Program-made: the position numbers and the translations under genes
Part shown: piece after piece, positions 15,400-23,640 of the stretch
How the letters are laid out: each line of letters opens with the position of its first letter
How positions within the stretch are numbered: the first letter of the stretch is position 1
DNA from: Curtobacterium sp. MCSS17_007
GTDB lineage: Bacteria; Actinomycetota; Actinomycetes; Actinomycetales; Microbacteriaceae
Assembly: GCF_003234175.2 (NCBI RefSeq)
Contig: NZ_CP126257.1
Coordinates: 1,550,001 to 1,614,000, forward strand
Direction: 5' to 3'
Length of the DNA: 64,000 nt
The notes under the pieces: generated by a model
Database searches by the model: none
Seen by the model: only the letters and a program-made list of their open reading frames with translations
Told to the model about the DNA's origin: nothing

Positions 15400-16103
15400 G
15401 CGCCACCACCACCCTCCACGCCACCGCAGCGGAGTCGCTCGCGGCGCAGCTCCCGACGGCGGCGCCCCTGACCGCCGTGTCCCTGCCGGGAGGCGCGACC
15501 CCCGACGTCCTCGCAGCCGCCGTCGACGGGGTGGTCGCGTCCTTCGTCGGCGGACTCTCCGCGGACCTCGCGCTGGTCCTCACCGACCTCGGCGCCGTCG
15601 TCGCTGCGGGCGGCGCCGACGCCGGCCTGGTCGACGTGACCGACGTGCTGCGACCGTCGCTCGAGGCCGCCGCGACGGTGCTCGGCGTCGGCGTCCTCGG
15701 CGACGCTCGTCGCGAGTCCGCGGCCTCGCTCCTCGCCGACCCCGAGACCGTGGTCTTCGAGCTGAGCGCCGGCGGGGCGGCCGGCGGCTGGTTCGGCATC
15801 CGGGTCCGCGAGAACGGCACGGTGTCCGCTCCGGTGGTGGCCGGTGCCGTCCCCGCCGGGAACCTCGGGCGCATCAACAACGTCGAGATGACCCTGACCG
15901 TGGAGATCGGCCGCACCCGCATGTCCGTGCGCGACGTCCTCGGCATGGAGCCCGGGGCGGTCGTCGAGCTCGACCGCAGCGCCGGCTCCCCGGCCGACGT
16001 GCTCCTCAACGGGCGGCTCATCGCGCACGGCGAGGTCGTCGTGGTCGACCAGGACTACGCGGTCCGCATCACCAAGATCCTCGACGTCGCCGAAGCGGTC
16101 TGA
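15396..16103 (+). CDS. fliN: Flagellar switch protein FliN (FliY-like length)
   Basis: A 235-residue protein. The last 75 residues (NNVEMTLTVEIGRTRMSVRD, then VLGMEPGAVVELDR, NGRLIAHGEVVVVDQDYAVR and ITKIL) are a complete FliN/SpoA domain that forms the base of the C-ring. The first 150 residues are Ala- and Val-rich with several acidic patches and resemble the CheC-like part of FliY only in length; the phosphatase motif ExxN-based of FliY/CheC is not evident. FliN alone is about 80-140 residues, so this is a longer form. ATG overlaps the fliM stop (ATGA), and fliO begins 3 bases after the stop. Confidence 0.92.
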   Translation: MSATTTLHATAAESLAAQLPTAAPLTAVSLPGGATPDVLAAAVDGVVASFVGGLSADLALVLTDLGAVVAAGGADAGLVDVTDVLRPSLEAAATVLGVGVLGDARRESAASLLADPETVVFELSAGGAAGGWFGIRVRENGTVSAPVVAGAVPAGNLGRINNVEMTLTVEIGRTRMSVRDVLGMEPGAVVELDRSAGSPADVLLNGRLIAHGEVVVVDQDYAVRITKILDVAEAV

Positions 16104-16106
16104 CGC

Positions 16107-16676
16107 GTGGACACCCTCTGGATGGCCCTCCGGGTCGCCGTGTCGCTCGGCGTCGTGCTCGCGCTCATGTGGGTGCTGCACCGCCGCGCGACGAAGGGCG
16201 GGCTCGGGGTCGCGGTGAAGGGGCGCGGGCGCCGGTCCGCCGCGGTCGAGATCGTCGGTCGCCAGGGCATCGGCGGCAAGGCGAGCGTCGTCGTCGTCGA
16301 CGTCGAGGGGGAACGCCTCGTGCTCGGCGTGTCCGAGCAGAGCGTCTCGCTGCTCCGGAGCGGTCCGACGCCGGCACCCGACCTGACCATCGTCACCGGA
16401 CCCGTCGTCCTGCCGACCGAGCCGCGGACGTCGGCGCCGACCACGAGCGCCGACCGGTTCCGCGCGGAGCTGGAGCGCCAGGACCACGCGGCCACGGGCC
16501 TCCCGACCGGCACCCCGGCGGGCACCGCGACGCCGCTCCCGATGCGCCCCCGCGGGCGCGCACGTCGTCCGGAGCGCGCCGTCGTCCCGACCGCCCAGCA
16601 ACTGCAGGGCTCCGTGCTGTCCGCGGACACGTGGCGGCAGGCCGCCGCCGCGCTCCGAGGCCGGCGGGCCGGGTGA
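16107..16676 (+). CDS. fliO: Flagellar biosynthetic protein FliO
   Basis: A 189-residue protein with an N-terminal membrane helix (LWMALRVAVSLGVVLALMWVL), then a small beta domain (AAVEIVGRQGIGGKASVVVV, then DVEGERLVLGVSEQSVSLL), the normal FliO layout. FliO helps assemble the FliP ring of the export gate and is often weakly conserved. The remaining 100 residues are a long Pro/Arg/Thr-rich cytoplasmic tail, longer than usual. GTG at 16107 follows fliN by 3 bases, and the stop overlaps the fliP start (GTGA), so position and structure both support the call. Confidence 0.85.
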   Translation: MDTLWMALRVAVSLGVVLALMWVLHRRATKGGLGVAVKGRGRRSAAVEIVGRQGIGGKASVVVVDVEGERLVLGVSEQSVSLLRSGPTPAPDLTIVTGPVVLPTEPRTSAPTTSADRFRAELERQDHAATGLPTGTPAGTATPLPMRPRGRARRPERAVVPTAQQLQGSVLSADTWRQAAAALRGRRAG

Positions 16677-17497
16677 CGGCCGCACTGCGGACCGGCCGCA
16701 CCGTCACCCTCGTCGTCCTGGGCCTGGCGACGGTCGCCGGGTTCCTGCTCCTCACCGCGGGCGGTGCGCACGCGGTCGGCGTCACCGAGCCGACCGCGCC
16801 GACGACACCGACCCCGCCGAGCGGCGGCGACTTCAGCGTCAGCGTGAACGGGCCGGACGGCACACCGTCGTCGGCGATCGTCACGCTCCTCGGCATCACG
16901 CTGCTCAGCGTCGCGCCGGCGCTCCTGCTCATGATGACCTCGTTCACGAAGATCTTCGTGGTGCTCGCGATGACGCGGAACGCCCTCGGTCTGCAGGGCA
17001 TCCCGCCGAACCAGGTCCTCGCCGGCCTGGCGCTGTTCCTGTCGCTCTTCGTGATGGCACCGGTGCTCGGGCACATCAACGACGACGCGCTGCAGCCCTA
17101 CCTCGCGGGGCACATCGACTTCGCGAAGGCCGTCGAGATCGGGACGAAGCCGCTGCGGACGTTCATGCTGCACCAGACGCGCGAGGAGGACGTCGCGCTC
17201 ATCACCCGCGCCGCCGGTCAGGACAACCCCGCGTCGATGGCCGACGTCCCGATGACGACCGTGATCCCCGCGTTCGTCATCTCCGAGCTCCGGAGCGCGT
17301 TCATCATCGGGTTCGTCATCTTCATCCCGTTCCTCGTCATCGACCTCGTCGTCTCCGCCGCGCTCATGTCGATGGGCATGATGATGCTCCCGCCGGTGAT
17401 GATCTCGCTGCCGTTCAAGATCCTGCTCTTCGTCCTCGTCGACGGGTGGGGCCTGATCATCACGTCCCTCATCGAGAGCTACCAGGTGGTGCACTGA
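16673..17497 (+). CDS. fliP: Flagellar export gate protein FliP
   Basis: A 274-residue membrane protein. A signal-like N-terminal helix (TVTLVVLGLATVAGFLLLTA) precedes a Thr/Pro-rich stretch. The conserved core begins with LLSVAPALLLMMTSFTKIFV and continues with ALGLQGIPPNQVLAGLALFL, TVIPAFVISELRSAFIIGFV and MGMMMLPPVMISLPFKILLF, all FliP/YscR signatures. FliP forms the export-gate ring with FliQ and FliR. GTG at 16673 overlaps fliO. Its stop overlaps the fliQ ATG by one base (TGATG). Confidence 0.96.
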   Translation: MTAALRTGRTVTLVVLGLATVAGFLLLTAGGAHAVGVTEPTAPTTPTPPSGGDFSVSVNGPDGTPSSAIVTLLGITLLSVAPALLLMMTSFTKIFVVLAMTRNALGLQGIPPNQVLAGLALFLSLFVMAPVLGHINDDALQPYLAGHIDFAKAVEIGTKPLRTFMLHQTREEDVALITRAAGQDNPASMADVPMTTVIPAFVISELRSAFIIGFVIFIPFLVIDLVVSAALMSMGMMMLPPVMISLPFKILLFVLVDGWGLIITSLIESYQVVH

Positions 17498-17769
17498 TGA
17501 ACCAGCAGGCGGTCATCGACCTCACGCTCCAGGCGCTCCTGGTGTCGGCGAAGCTCGCCGCGCCGGTGCTCGTCACGTCGCTCGTCGTCGGCTTCGCGAT
17601 CTCGCTGTTCCAGTCGGTGACGCAGATCCAGGAGGTCACCCTCTCGTTCGTGCCGAAGGCCGTCGCCGTCGCGATCGCCCTCGTCGTCTGCGGCAACTGG
17701 ATGATCGCGGAGATGGTCGCGTTCACCCACGTCGCCTTCGACATGATCCCGAAGCTCCTCGGGACGTAG
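17497..17769 (+). CDS. fliQ: Flagellar export gate protein FliQ
   Basis: A 90-residue protein with two membrane helices: LLVSAKLAAPVLVTSLVVGF, then ISLFQSVTQIQEVTLSFVPK (the conserved Q-IQE-TL-F-PK motif), and a second helix with LVVCGNWMIAEMV. Length and motif are exactly those of FliQ/SpaQ. It inserts into the FliPQR gate. It is tightly packed between fliP and fliR. Confidence 0.96.
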   Translation: MNQQAVIDLTLQALLVSAKLAAPVLVTSLVVGFAISLFQSVTQIQEVTLSFVPKAVAVAIALVVCGNWMIAEMVAFTHVAFDMIPKLLGT

Positions 17770-17771
17770 CC

Positions 17772-18548
17772 GTGGACCTCGTCATCGACGCCGACCGCCT
17801 CGAGGCCACCATGCTCGCCGGGGTGCGGCTCGTCGCCTTCTTCGTGATCGCACCGCCGTTCGCCTACAAGGCGTTCCCCGGCACCGTGAAGGTGATCCTC
17901 GGGCTGGGCCTGGCCATCGGTGTCGCGCCGCGTGTCGGCCTCGGGTACGCCTCGCTCGACACCGGCGGCTTCCTGCTCGCGCTGCTCACCCAGCTCGTCG
18001 TCGGACTGGGCCTCGGGTTCCTCGTGTACCTCGTCTTCGCCGCGGTGCAGTCCGCCGGCGCCCTGATCGACCTGTTCGGCGGCTTCACCCTCGCCCAGGC
18101 GTACGACCCGCAGTCCCAGGTCAACGGCGCGCAGTTCACGCGGCTGTTCCAGATGGCGTCGCTCGCACTGCTCTTCGCCAGCGGCGGGTACCAGCTCATC
18201 GTGGCGGGACTCGTGCGGTCGTTCGACGCGGTGCCGCTCGTCGCGGCCGACGGTTCGCCGGGCACCTTCGCGATCGGCGGCTTCGCCTCGGTGCTCGTCG
18301 CGGCGGCCGGACAGATGTTCCTCGCAGCACTGCAGATCGCCGGGCCGCTCGTCGTGGTCCTGTTCCTGGCCGACGTCGGCCTGGGGCTGCTCACCCGCGT
18401 GGCCCCGGCGCTCAACGCGTTCCAGATGGGCTTCCCGATCAAGATCGGGCTGACCGTCGCGTTCGCCGGGGCGCTCTTCATGGCCCTGCCGGCCGTCGTG
18501 TCCTCGCTCACCGGCGACGCCGTCGCCGCGATCACCGGGCGGGGGTGA
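17772..18548 (+). CDS. fliR: Flagellar export gate protein FliR
   Basis: A 258-residue protein with about six hydrophobic helices. FliR-type features are the early RLVAFFVIAPPFAYKAFPGT, then VKVILGLGLAIGVAP, LVVGLGLGFLVYLVFAAVQ, SAGALIDLFGGFTLAQAYDP and the C-terminal ADVGLGLLTRVAPALNAFQM. FliR caps the FliP ring. GTG at 17772 follows fliQ by 2 bases; flhB begins 6 bases after the stop. Confidence 0.96.
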   Translation: MDLVIDADRLEATMLAGVRLVAFFVIAPPFAYKAFPGTVKVILGLGLAIGVAPRVGLGYASLDTGGFLLALLTQLVVGLGLGFLVYLVFAAVQSAGALIDLFGGFTLAQAYDPQSQVNGAQFTRLFQMASLALLFASGGYQLIVAGLVRSFDAVPLVAADGSPGTFAIGGFASVLVAAAGQMFLAALQIAGPLVVVLFLADVGLGLLTRVAPALNAFQMGFPIKIGLTVAFAGALFMALPAVVSSLTGDAVAAITGRG

Positions 18549-18554
18549 GGCGAC

Positions 18555-19745
18555 GTGTCGGACGGAGGCAGCGGCGAACGGTCCGAGAAGGCCACCCAGA
18601 AGCGCATGCAGGAGGTGCACCGCAAGGGGCAGCTCGGCCGGTCGCAGGACCTCGGCGCCTGGGTCGGCATCGCGATGGCAGCACTCGTGATGCCCGCGGC
18701 CATCGGCACCGCCGCGGGGGCGGGGGAGCAGCAGCTCGACGTCGTGCGGCGCATCATCGCCGACCCGACGGTCCCCGCGGCCCGGCAGGCACTCGTCGAC
18801 GCCCTCGGGTCGCTCGGCGCGACGCTCGGTCCGATGCTCGCCGTCGTCGCGGTCGCCGTCACCGCGGTCTCGGTCGCGCAGGGTGGCGTGCACTTCCGCC
18901 GGATGGCGCCGCAGCCCGACCACTTCGACCCGGTCGCCGGCGTCAAGCGCGTGTTCGGCGTGCAGGCCCTCTGGAACGGGGTGAAGGCGCTGCTCAAGAC
19001 CGCCGTCGTCGGGCTGGTGCTCTGGTTCGCCGTCCAGTCCCTCGTCCCCGTCCTCATGACGAGCGGGTCACTGCCGCTGTCGGCCGTCCTCGACGCGGCC
19101 CGGGAGGGCACCGGCACCCTGCTCCGCGCCGCGGTCGCCGCCGGTCTGCTGCTCGCCGCCGTCGACGTGCTCGTGGTCGTCCGGCGCAACCGCAAGCGGA
19201 CGATGATGACGAAGCAGGAGGTCAAGGACGAGTCGAAGCACAGCGAGGGCGACCCGCTCGTGAAGTCGCAGCGCCGGTCACGTCAACTCGCGATGAGCCG
19301 CAACCGCATGGTCGCAGCGATCGGCGACGCCGACGTCGTCATGACCAACCCGACGCACTACGCGGTCGCGCTCCGGTACGAGCCGGGGAGGTCCGCGCCC
19401 CGCGTCGTGGCGAAGGGCGCCGGCCCCGTCGCCGACGTCATCCGCGCGAAGGCCGAGGAGACCCGGGTGCCGATCGTCCGCGACGTCCCGCTCACCCGGG
19501 CGCTGCACGCCGCGTGCGAGCTCGGGCAGGAGGTCCCGGTCGACCTCTACACGCCCGTCGCCCGCGTGCTGTCCTTCGTCATGGCGCTCAAGGCCCGCGG
19601 TGCCGCTGCCGGGACGCACGCCGCCCCCACGCCGACCACTCCCGACGAGGTCGCGACCGTCCTCGACCCCACCACGCTCACCGGCGACGCCCGACCACGG
19701 CGCCTCCGCACCCGTCCGTCCACCACCGAAGGGGCACCCGCATGA
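18555..19745 (+). CDS. flhB: Flagellar export switch protein FlhB
   Basis: A 396-residue membrane protein. The N-terminus GGSGERSEKATQKRMQEVHR is the classic FlhB opening. Four membrane helices lie between residues 30 and 215, followed by a basic linker (KRTMMTKQEVKDESKHSEGD). The autocleavage site NPTH is at about residues 265-268 in MTNPTHYAVALRYE, with the following PRVVAKGAG and ARVLSFVMALK also conserved. FlhB switches export from hook to filament substrates after self-cleavage. The last 40 residues are a Thr/Pro-rich extension. Its stop overlaps the flhA start (ATGA). Confidence 0.96.
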   Translation: MSDGGSGERSEKATQKRMQEVHRKGQLGRSQDLGAWVGIAMAALVMPAAIGTAAGAGEQQLDVVRRIIADPTVPAARQALVDALGSLGATLGPMLAVVAVAVTAVSVAQGGVHFRRMAPQPDHFDPVAGVKRVFGVQALWNGVKALLKTAVVGLVLWFAVQSLVPVLMTSGSLPLSAVLDAAREGTGTLLRAAVAAGLLLAAVDVLVVVRRNRKRTMMTKQEVKDESKHSEGDPLVKSQRRSRQLAMSRNRMVAAIGDADVVMTNPTHYAVALRYEPGRSAPRVVAKGAGPVADVIRAKAEETRVPIVRDVPLTRALHAACELGQEVPVDLYTPVARVLSFVMALKARGAAAGTHAAPTPTTPDEVATVLDPTTLTGDARPRRLRTRPSTTEGAPA

Positions 19746-21796
19746 ACCGCAAGGACCTCCCGAAGCTCGCCGTCCCCGTCTTCATCGTCGGCATCGTCCT
19801 GCTGCTCATCCTGCCGGTGCCGTCGTTCCTGCTCGACGTGCTCATCATCTGCAACATCCTGCTGGCGCTGGTGATCCTGCTCACGACGCTGTTCGTGAAG
19901 AAGCCGCTCGACTTCTCGGTGTTCCCGTCGCTGCTGCTCGTCGCGACGCTGTTCCGGCTCGGTCTCAACGTCGCGTCCACCCGGCTGGTGCTCGGCGAGG
20001 GGTTCGCCGGTGACGTCATCCAGGCGTTCGGCCACGTCGCGGTCTCGGGGTCGATCATCATCGGTGCCGTCGTCTTCCTCATCCTGATCGTCATCCAGTT
20101 CGTCGTCGTGACGAAGGGCGCCGAGCGCGTCGCCGAGGTCGGTGCCCGCTTCACCCTCGACGCGATGCCCGGCAAGCAGATGGCCATCGACGCCGACCTC
20201 AACGCCGGCCTCATCACCGACGCCGAGGCCAAGGAACGCCGCGCCGCCGTCTCGGCCGAGGCGGACTTCTACGGCGCGATGGACGGCGCGTCGAAGTTCG
20301 TCAAGGGCGACGCGATCGCGGGCATCCTGATCATCGTCATCAACCTGGTCGGCGGCATCGCGATCGGCATGCTGCAGAACGGGCTGTCGGTCACCGACGC
20401 GCTGTCGAAGTACGGCATCCTGACGATCGGCGACGGGCTCGTCACGCAGATCCCCGCGCTGCTCATGGCCGTCTCGACCGGCATGATCGTCACCCGCTCC
20501 GGTGCCGAGACCGAGATCGGTGCGTCGGCGACCACGCAGCTCACGCAGTCGCGGAACGCCCTGGTGATCGCCGGTGTCGCCGCGGTCGCCATGGGGTTCA
20601 TCCCCGGCATGCCGATCGTGCCGTTCCTGCTCATCGGAGCCGGGCTCCTGTTCGCCGGGTGGCGGCTCGCCCGGCAGGCCAGGCAGCAGGAGGCCGCGGC
20701 GGCACAGCAGCAGGCGCTCGAGGCGTCCGCGCCGTCGGCGGACACCCCGGAGGACCTGCTCGAGCAGATGCGCGTGCACGCCCTCGAGATCCTGCTCGCG
20801 CCCGACCTGGTCGACATGGTGTCCGGATCGTCCGACGACCTGCTCGGACGGGTCCGCGCGCTCCGCCGGAAGATCGCCGTCGACATGGGCATCGTGGTGC
20901 CGCCGGTCCGGACGCGGGACAGCATCGAGCTCCCGCCGTCGACCTACGCGATCCGCATCGCCGGGGTCGAGGCCGGTCGCGGCACGGCGCCGTCGCGGAG
21001 CGTCCTGGCGCTCGGGGACCACCTCGACGGCCTGCCCGGCGCGGTCACCGTCGAGCCGGTCTTCGGCCTGGCCGGCAAGTGGGTCCCCGCCGAGCTCCGG
21101 CACGCCGCCGAGATGACCGGCGCCACCGTCATCGACCGGGTGTCGGTGCTCGTGACGCACCTGCAGGCGGTCATCGGCGACAACGCCGCGCGGCTGCTCA
21201 CCCGCGAGGACGTCAAGGTGCTCACCGAGGGGGTCAAGCAGGTGAACCCTGCGGCGGTCGAGGAGCTCGTGCCCGGCATGCTGTCCCTGGCCGAGGTGCA
21301 GCGGGTGCTGCAGGGCCTGCTCGCCGAGCGGGTACCGATCAACGACCTCGGTCGCATCTGCGAGGCGCTCACGCTCCGGGCCAAGGTGTCCACCGACCCC
21401 GAGGGGCTCGTCGAGGCCGCTCGTGCCGCACTGGGCCCGGCGCTGCCCGCGCGCCACGCCGAGGCCGGTACCCTCCGGGTCATCATGATCGACCCGCTGC
21501 TCGAGCAGGCGATGCTCGAGGGACTCCGGCCCTCGGAGCAGGGCACCCAGATCGTGCTCGACGCGCACCGCATCGAACAGGTGCTCGGGTCCCTGCGCGA
21601 CGCCGTCCGGAGCGTCGAGGAGCAGGGCCTCTCGGCCGTGCTCGTCTGCGCCCCGCAGCTCCGTCCGGCCGTGCACCGGATGGTCTCTGCGCAGGCGGAC
21701 GGCCTGCCCGTGCTGTCGTACCAGGAGGCCACCGCCGCGGGCTCCACCATCGAGACCGTGGGAGTGGTCCGTGCCGCCGACCCGATCGCTGCGTAG
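19742..21796 (+). CDS. flhA: Flagellar export protein FlhA
   Basis: A 684-residue protein with the usual two halves. The first 310 residues have about eight helices and the FHIPEP-type loop (FSVFPSLLLVATLFRLGLNV, ARFTLDAMPGKQMAIDADLN, AGLITDAEAKERR). The C-terminal cytoplasmic half (from about 350) docks export chaperones and contains TREDVKVLTEGVKQVNPAAVEEL-like and IDPLLEQAMLEGL segments. FlhA is the proton-driven core of the export gate. The gene overlaps both flhB and the following flhF-like gene. Confidence 0.97.
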   Translation: MNRKDLPKLAVPVFIVGIVLLLILPVPSFLLDVLIICNILLALVILLTTLFVKKPLDFSVFPSLLLVATLFRLGLNVASTRLVLGEGFAGDVIQAFGHVAVSGSIIIGAVVFLILIVIQFVVVTKGAERVAEVGARFTLDAMPGKQMAIDADLNAGLITDAEAKERRAAVSAEADFYGAMDGASKFVKGDAIAGILIIVINLVGGIAIGMLQNGLSVTDALSKYGILTIGDGLVTQIPALLMAVSTGMIVTRSGAETEIGASATTQLTQSRNALVIAGVAAVAMGFIPGMPIVPFLLIGAGLLFAGWRLARQARQQEAAAAQQQALEASAPSADTPEDLLEQMRVHALEILLAPDLVDMVSGSSDDLLGRVRALRRKIAVDMGIVVPPVRTRDSIELPPSTYAIRIAGVEAGRGTAPSRSVLALGDHLDGLPGAVTVEPVFGLAGKWVPAELRHAAEMTGATVIDRVSVLVTHLQAVIGDNAARLLTREDVKVLTEGVKQVNPAAVEELVPGMLSLAEVQRVLQGLLAERVPINDLGRICEALTLRAKVSTDPEGLVEAARAALGPALPARHAEAGTLRVIMIDPLLEQAMLEGLRPSEQGTQIVLDAHRIEQVLGSLRDAVRSVEEQGLSAVLVCAPQLRPAVHRMVSAQADGLPVLSYQEATAAGSTIETVGVVRAADPIAA

Positions 21797-22778
21797 GGGT
21801 CCCACGCTCGAGGCGGTCCGCGACGCGGTCCGCGCCGAGTTCGGTGCGGGCGCACGCATCGTCTCCGCCGAGCGTGTCACCTCGCCCGGCGTCGGCGGGC
21901 TCTTCCGTCGCGCGCACGTCGAGGCCGTCGTCGAGGTGCCCGACCCCAGCGACCCGCCGACCGCCCGGGTCGCCATCGCGGACGGTCCGGTCGTGCGGGT
22001 CGGCATCGCGGCGCTGCTCGCCGACGCTGAAGCGGCCGAGGCACGGATCGCCGCCGGCGACGGCACGTCGACGACGCGGGCCGACACCTTCGCGTCGGTG
22101 CTCGACGGGTTCGTCGCGGACGGGATCACGGCGGGCGCGCCGCGCCCCGGCGCTCCCGTGGCGGACGCGGGCCGTGTGGACGGGGGCGGGTCGCGCCTCC
22201 AGGACGGGGCGCGCTCCCAGGACGGCTCGCGCCCGCAGGACCGGCCGGCTCCCGACGAGCCCGGCCCGACGGGAGGCACGGCGCGCGTCACCGGAACCGG
22301 CACCGCGTCCGGTGCGGTGCCCGTGGCCGCCACCACCGTCGACCCGGTGGCGGCGGCGTCCCTGACGAGGCCCACCCCTCCCGCCGTCCGGTCGGCCGAC
22401 GGCGACCTGGTGCTCCTGGTCGGACGTCCGACGGACGTGGATGCCGCAGCCGGCGTGTTCGCGGGCCGGTTCGCGCTGCGGCCGACAGACGCGGCCGACC
22501 GGCGGTCGGGGATCCTCGCCCGCGCCGACGGCGTCCGGAACGGGTACGCGCTGCTCGGGGTCGCAGCGTGGGACGACGCCGCGACGGTGGCGGGACTCGC
22601 GGCCGACCAGGTGTGGGTCGTCGTCGACGTCGGGCGGAAGACGGAGGACGCCCGCGCGATGGTCGCATCGGTCGCGGGACGGGTGCCCGTCGCCGGGATC
22701 GTCGCGATCGGGGCGGGGGAGACCGCCACGCCGGAGTCGGTCGACCAGCTGGGCCTGCCGGTGGTGTCGCTAGGCTGA
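21771..22778 (+). CDS. FlhF-like protein without a GTPase P-loop
   Basis: A 335-residue protein at the place where flhF normally follows flhA. Residues 10-35 (GPTLEAVRDAVRAEFGAGAR IVSAERV) resemble the FlhF B-domain (a short segment that positions flagella). The middle 110 residues are low-complexity (Gly/Ala/Arg/Gln/Asp, repeated QDG). The C-terminal 125 residues keep the order of an SRP-type GTPase (LVLLVGRP, VWVVVDVGRKTEDARAMVAS, ESVDQLGLPVVSL ending), but the GxxGxGKTT loop is replaced by GRPTDVDAA. GTP binding is therefore unlikely. It may still act in placing or counting flagella. GTG at 21771 overlaps flhA by 26 bases; csrA follows by 4. Confidence 0.65.
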   Translation: MPPTRSLRRGPTLEAVRDAVRAEFGAGARIVSAERVTSPGVGGLFRRAHVEAVVEVPDPSDPPTARVAIADGPVVRVGIAALLADAEAAEARIAAGDGTSTTRADTFASVLDGFVADGITAGAPRPGAPVADAGRVDGGGSRLQDGARSQDGSRPQDRPAPDEPGPTGGTARVTGTGTASGAVPVAATTVDPVAAASLTRPTPPAVRSADGDLVLLVGRPTDVDAAAGVFAGRFALRPTDAADRRSGILARADGVRNGYALLGVAAWDDAATVAGLAADQVWVVVDVGRKTEDARAMVASVAGRVPVAGIVAIGAGETATPESVDQLGLPVVSLG

Positions 22779-22782
22779 CGGG

Positions 22783-23055
22783 GTGCTGGTACTCACGCGG
22801 AAGGTCGGCGAGCGGATCCTCGTCGGTGACGACGTCGTCATCACGGTCCTCGACAGCCGCGGCGACGGCGTCCGGATCGGCATCGACGCGCCGCGCGGCG
22901 TGAAGATCCAGCGCGAAGAGGTCGTGCGTGCCGTCATCGAGGCGAACGCCGAGGCCGCTGCCGCCGCGGGTGCGCAGGGCACCGACGACGCCGAGGCGCG
23001 GCTGCGTGCCGCGCTCGGCACCGGCGACGGCAGGCGCGCGTCCGACCAGGGCTGA
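22783..23055 (+). CDS. csrA: Carbon storage regulator CsrA
   Basis: A 90-residue RNA-binding translational regulator. The core MLVLTRKVGERILVGDDVVI, then VLDSRGDGVRIGIDAPRGVKI and QREEVV is canonical, with the basic RNA-contact residues at both ends (LTR and RGVK-REE). The final 30 residues are an extra Ala-rich tail. In Gram-positives csrA often ends the flagellar operon (with fliW elsewhere), where it represses flagellin mRNA translation; the position here, right after the flhF-like gene, fits that. GTG at 22783. Confidence 0.96.
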   Translation: MLVLTRKVGERILVGDDVVITVLDSRGDGVRIGIDAPRGVKIQREEVVRAVIEANAEAAAAAGAQGTDDAEARLRAALGTGDGRRASDQG

Positions 23056-23076
23056 CCCGCCTGGCGCGGTTCGCGG

Positions 23077-23640
23077 TCAGCTCGGCAGTCCGATCGCGGT
23101 CCACGCGGCGAGACCCGCCCAGCACGTGCTCGTGAGCGTGCCGACGATGAAGCGCTCCCGCGCCTCGGCCGAGTCGAGTTCGGAGAAGCGACCGAGGCCC
23201 TTCACCGCGACGACCGCGGCGACGATCTCCAGGCGCCCCACGAGTACGGCGCCGATCACCGCGAACCGTTCGAGGAACCCGATCGCGGCACCGCCCCGGA
23301 GCACCTCGGGTCGTCGCCGGACGACGGCCGGCTCGTCCGCGCTCGACACCAGGATCCCGCCGTGCTGCCCCCGCTCGACACCCTCCCGCATGGCGAAGCC
23401 GAGGACCGTTCCGGTGACGGCGCTGCCGGCGAGCACACCGACGGCCACCACCGCGACGGTGCCGAGCACCCGGAGCGGCGTCGTCGGCGCGGTCGGCACG
23501 AGGTCCAGCAGCTCGGCGGCGAGCACGACCCCGACGGCCACCACCGCGGGGACGGCGCGCACGAGCGGCGGGACGCGGTGCACACCACTGAGGACCGCGA
23601 CCGCGAGGAGGACGAGCGCCCCGACCAGCCAGACCGTCAC
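23077..23640 (-). CDS. Membrane protein, partner of the SatD-like gene
   Basis: A 187-residue protein with three early membrane helices (VWLVGALVLLAVAVLSGV, LVRAVPAVVAVGVVLAAELL, LRVLGTVAVVAVGVLAGSAV), a short hydrophilic loop with RRRPEVLRGGAAIGFLERFA, and a C-terminal helical region (AVIGAVLVGRLEIVAAVVAV KGLGRF, then RERFIVGTLTSTCWAGLAAW). The GGAxIGxLERxx---VL-G---IV------K---RF pattern recurs in membrane proteins encoded beside SatD homologues. GTG at 23640 overlaps the stop of the SatD-like gene (GTGA), so they form a coupled pair. Function unknown. Confidence 0.75.
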   Translation of the reverse strand: MTVWLVGALVLLAVAVLSGVHRVPPLVRAVPAVVAVGVVLAAELLDLVPTAPTTPLRVLGTVAVVAVGVLAGSAVTGTVLGFAMREGVERGQHGGILVSSADEPAVVRRRPEVLRGGAAIGFLERFAVIGAVLVGRLEIVAAVVAVKGLGRFSELDSAEARERFIVGTLTSTCWAGLAAWTAIGLPS

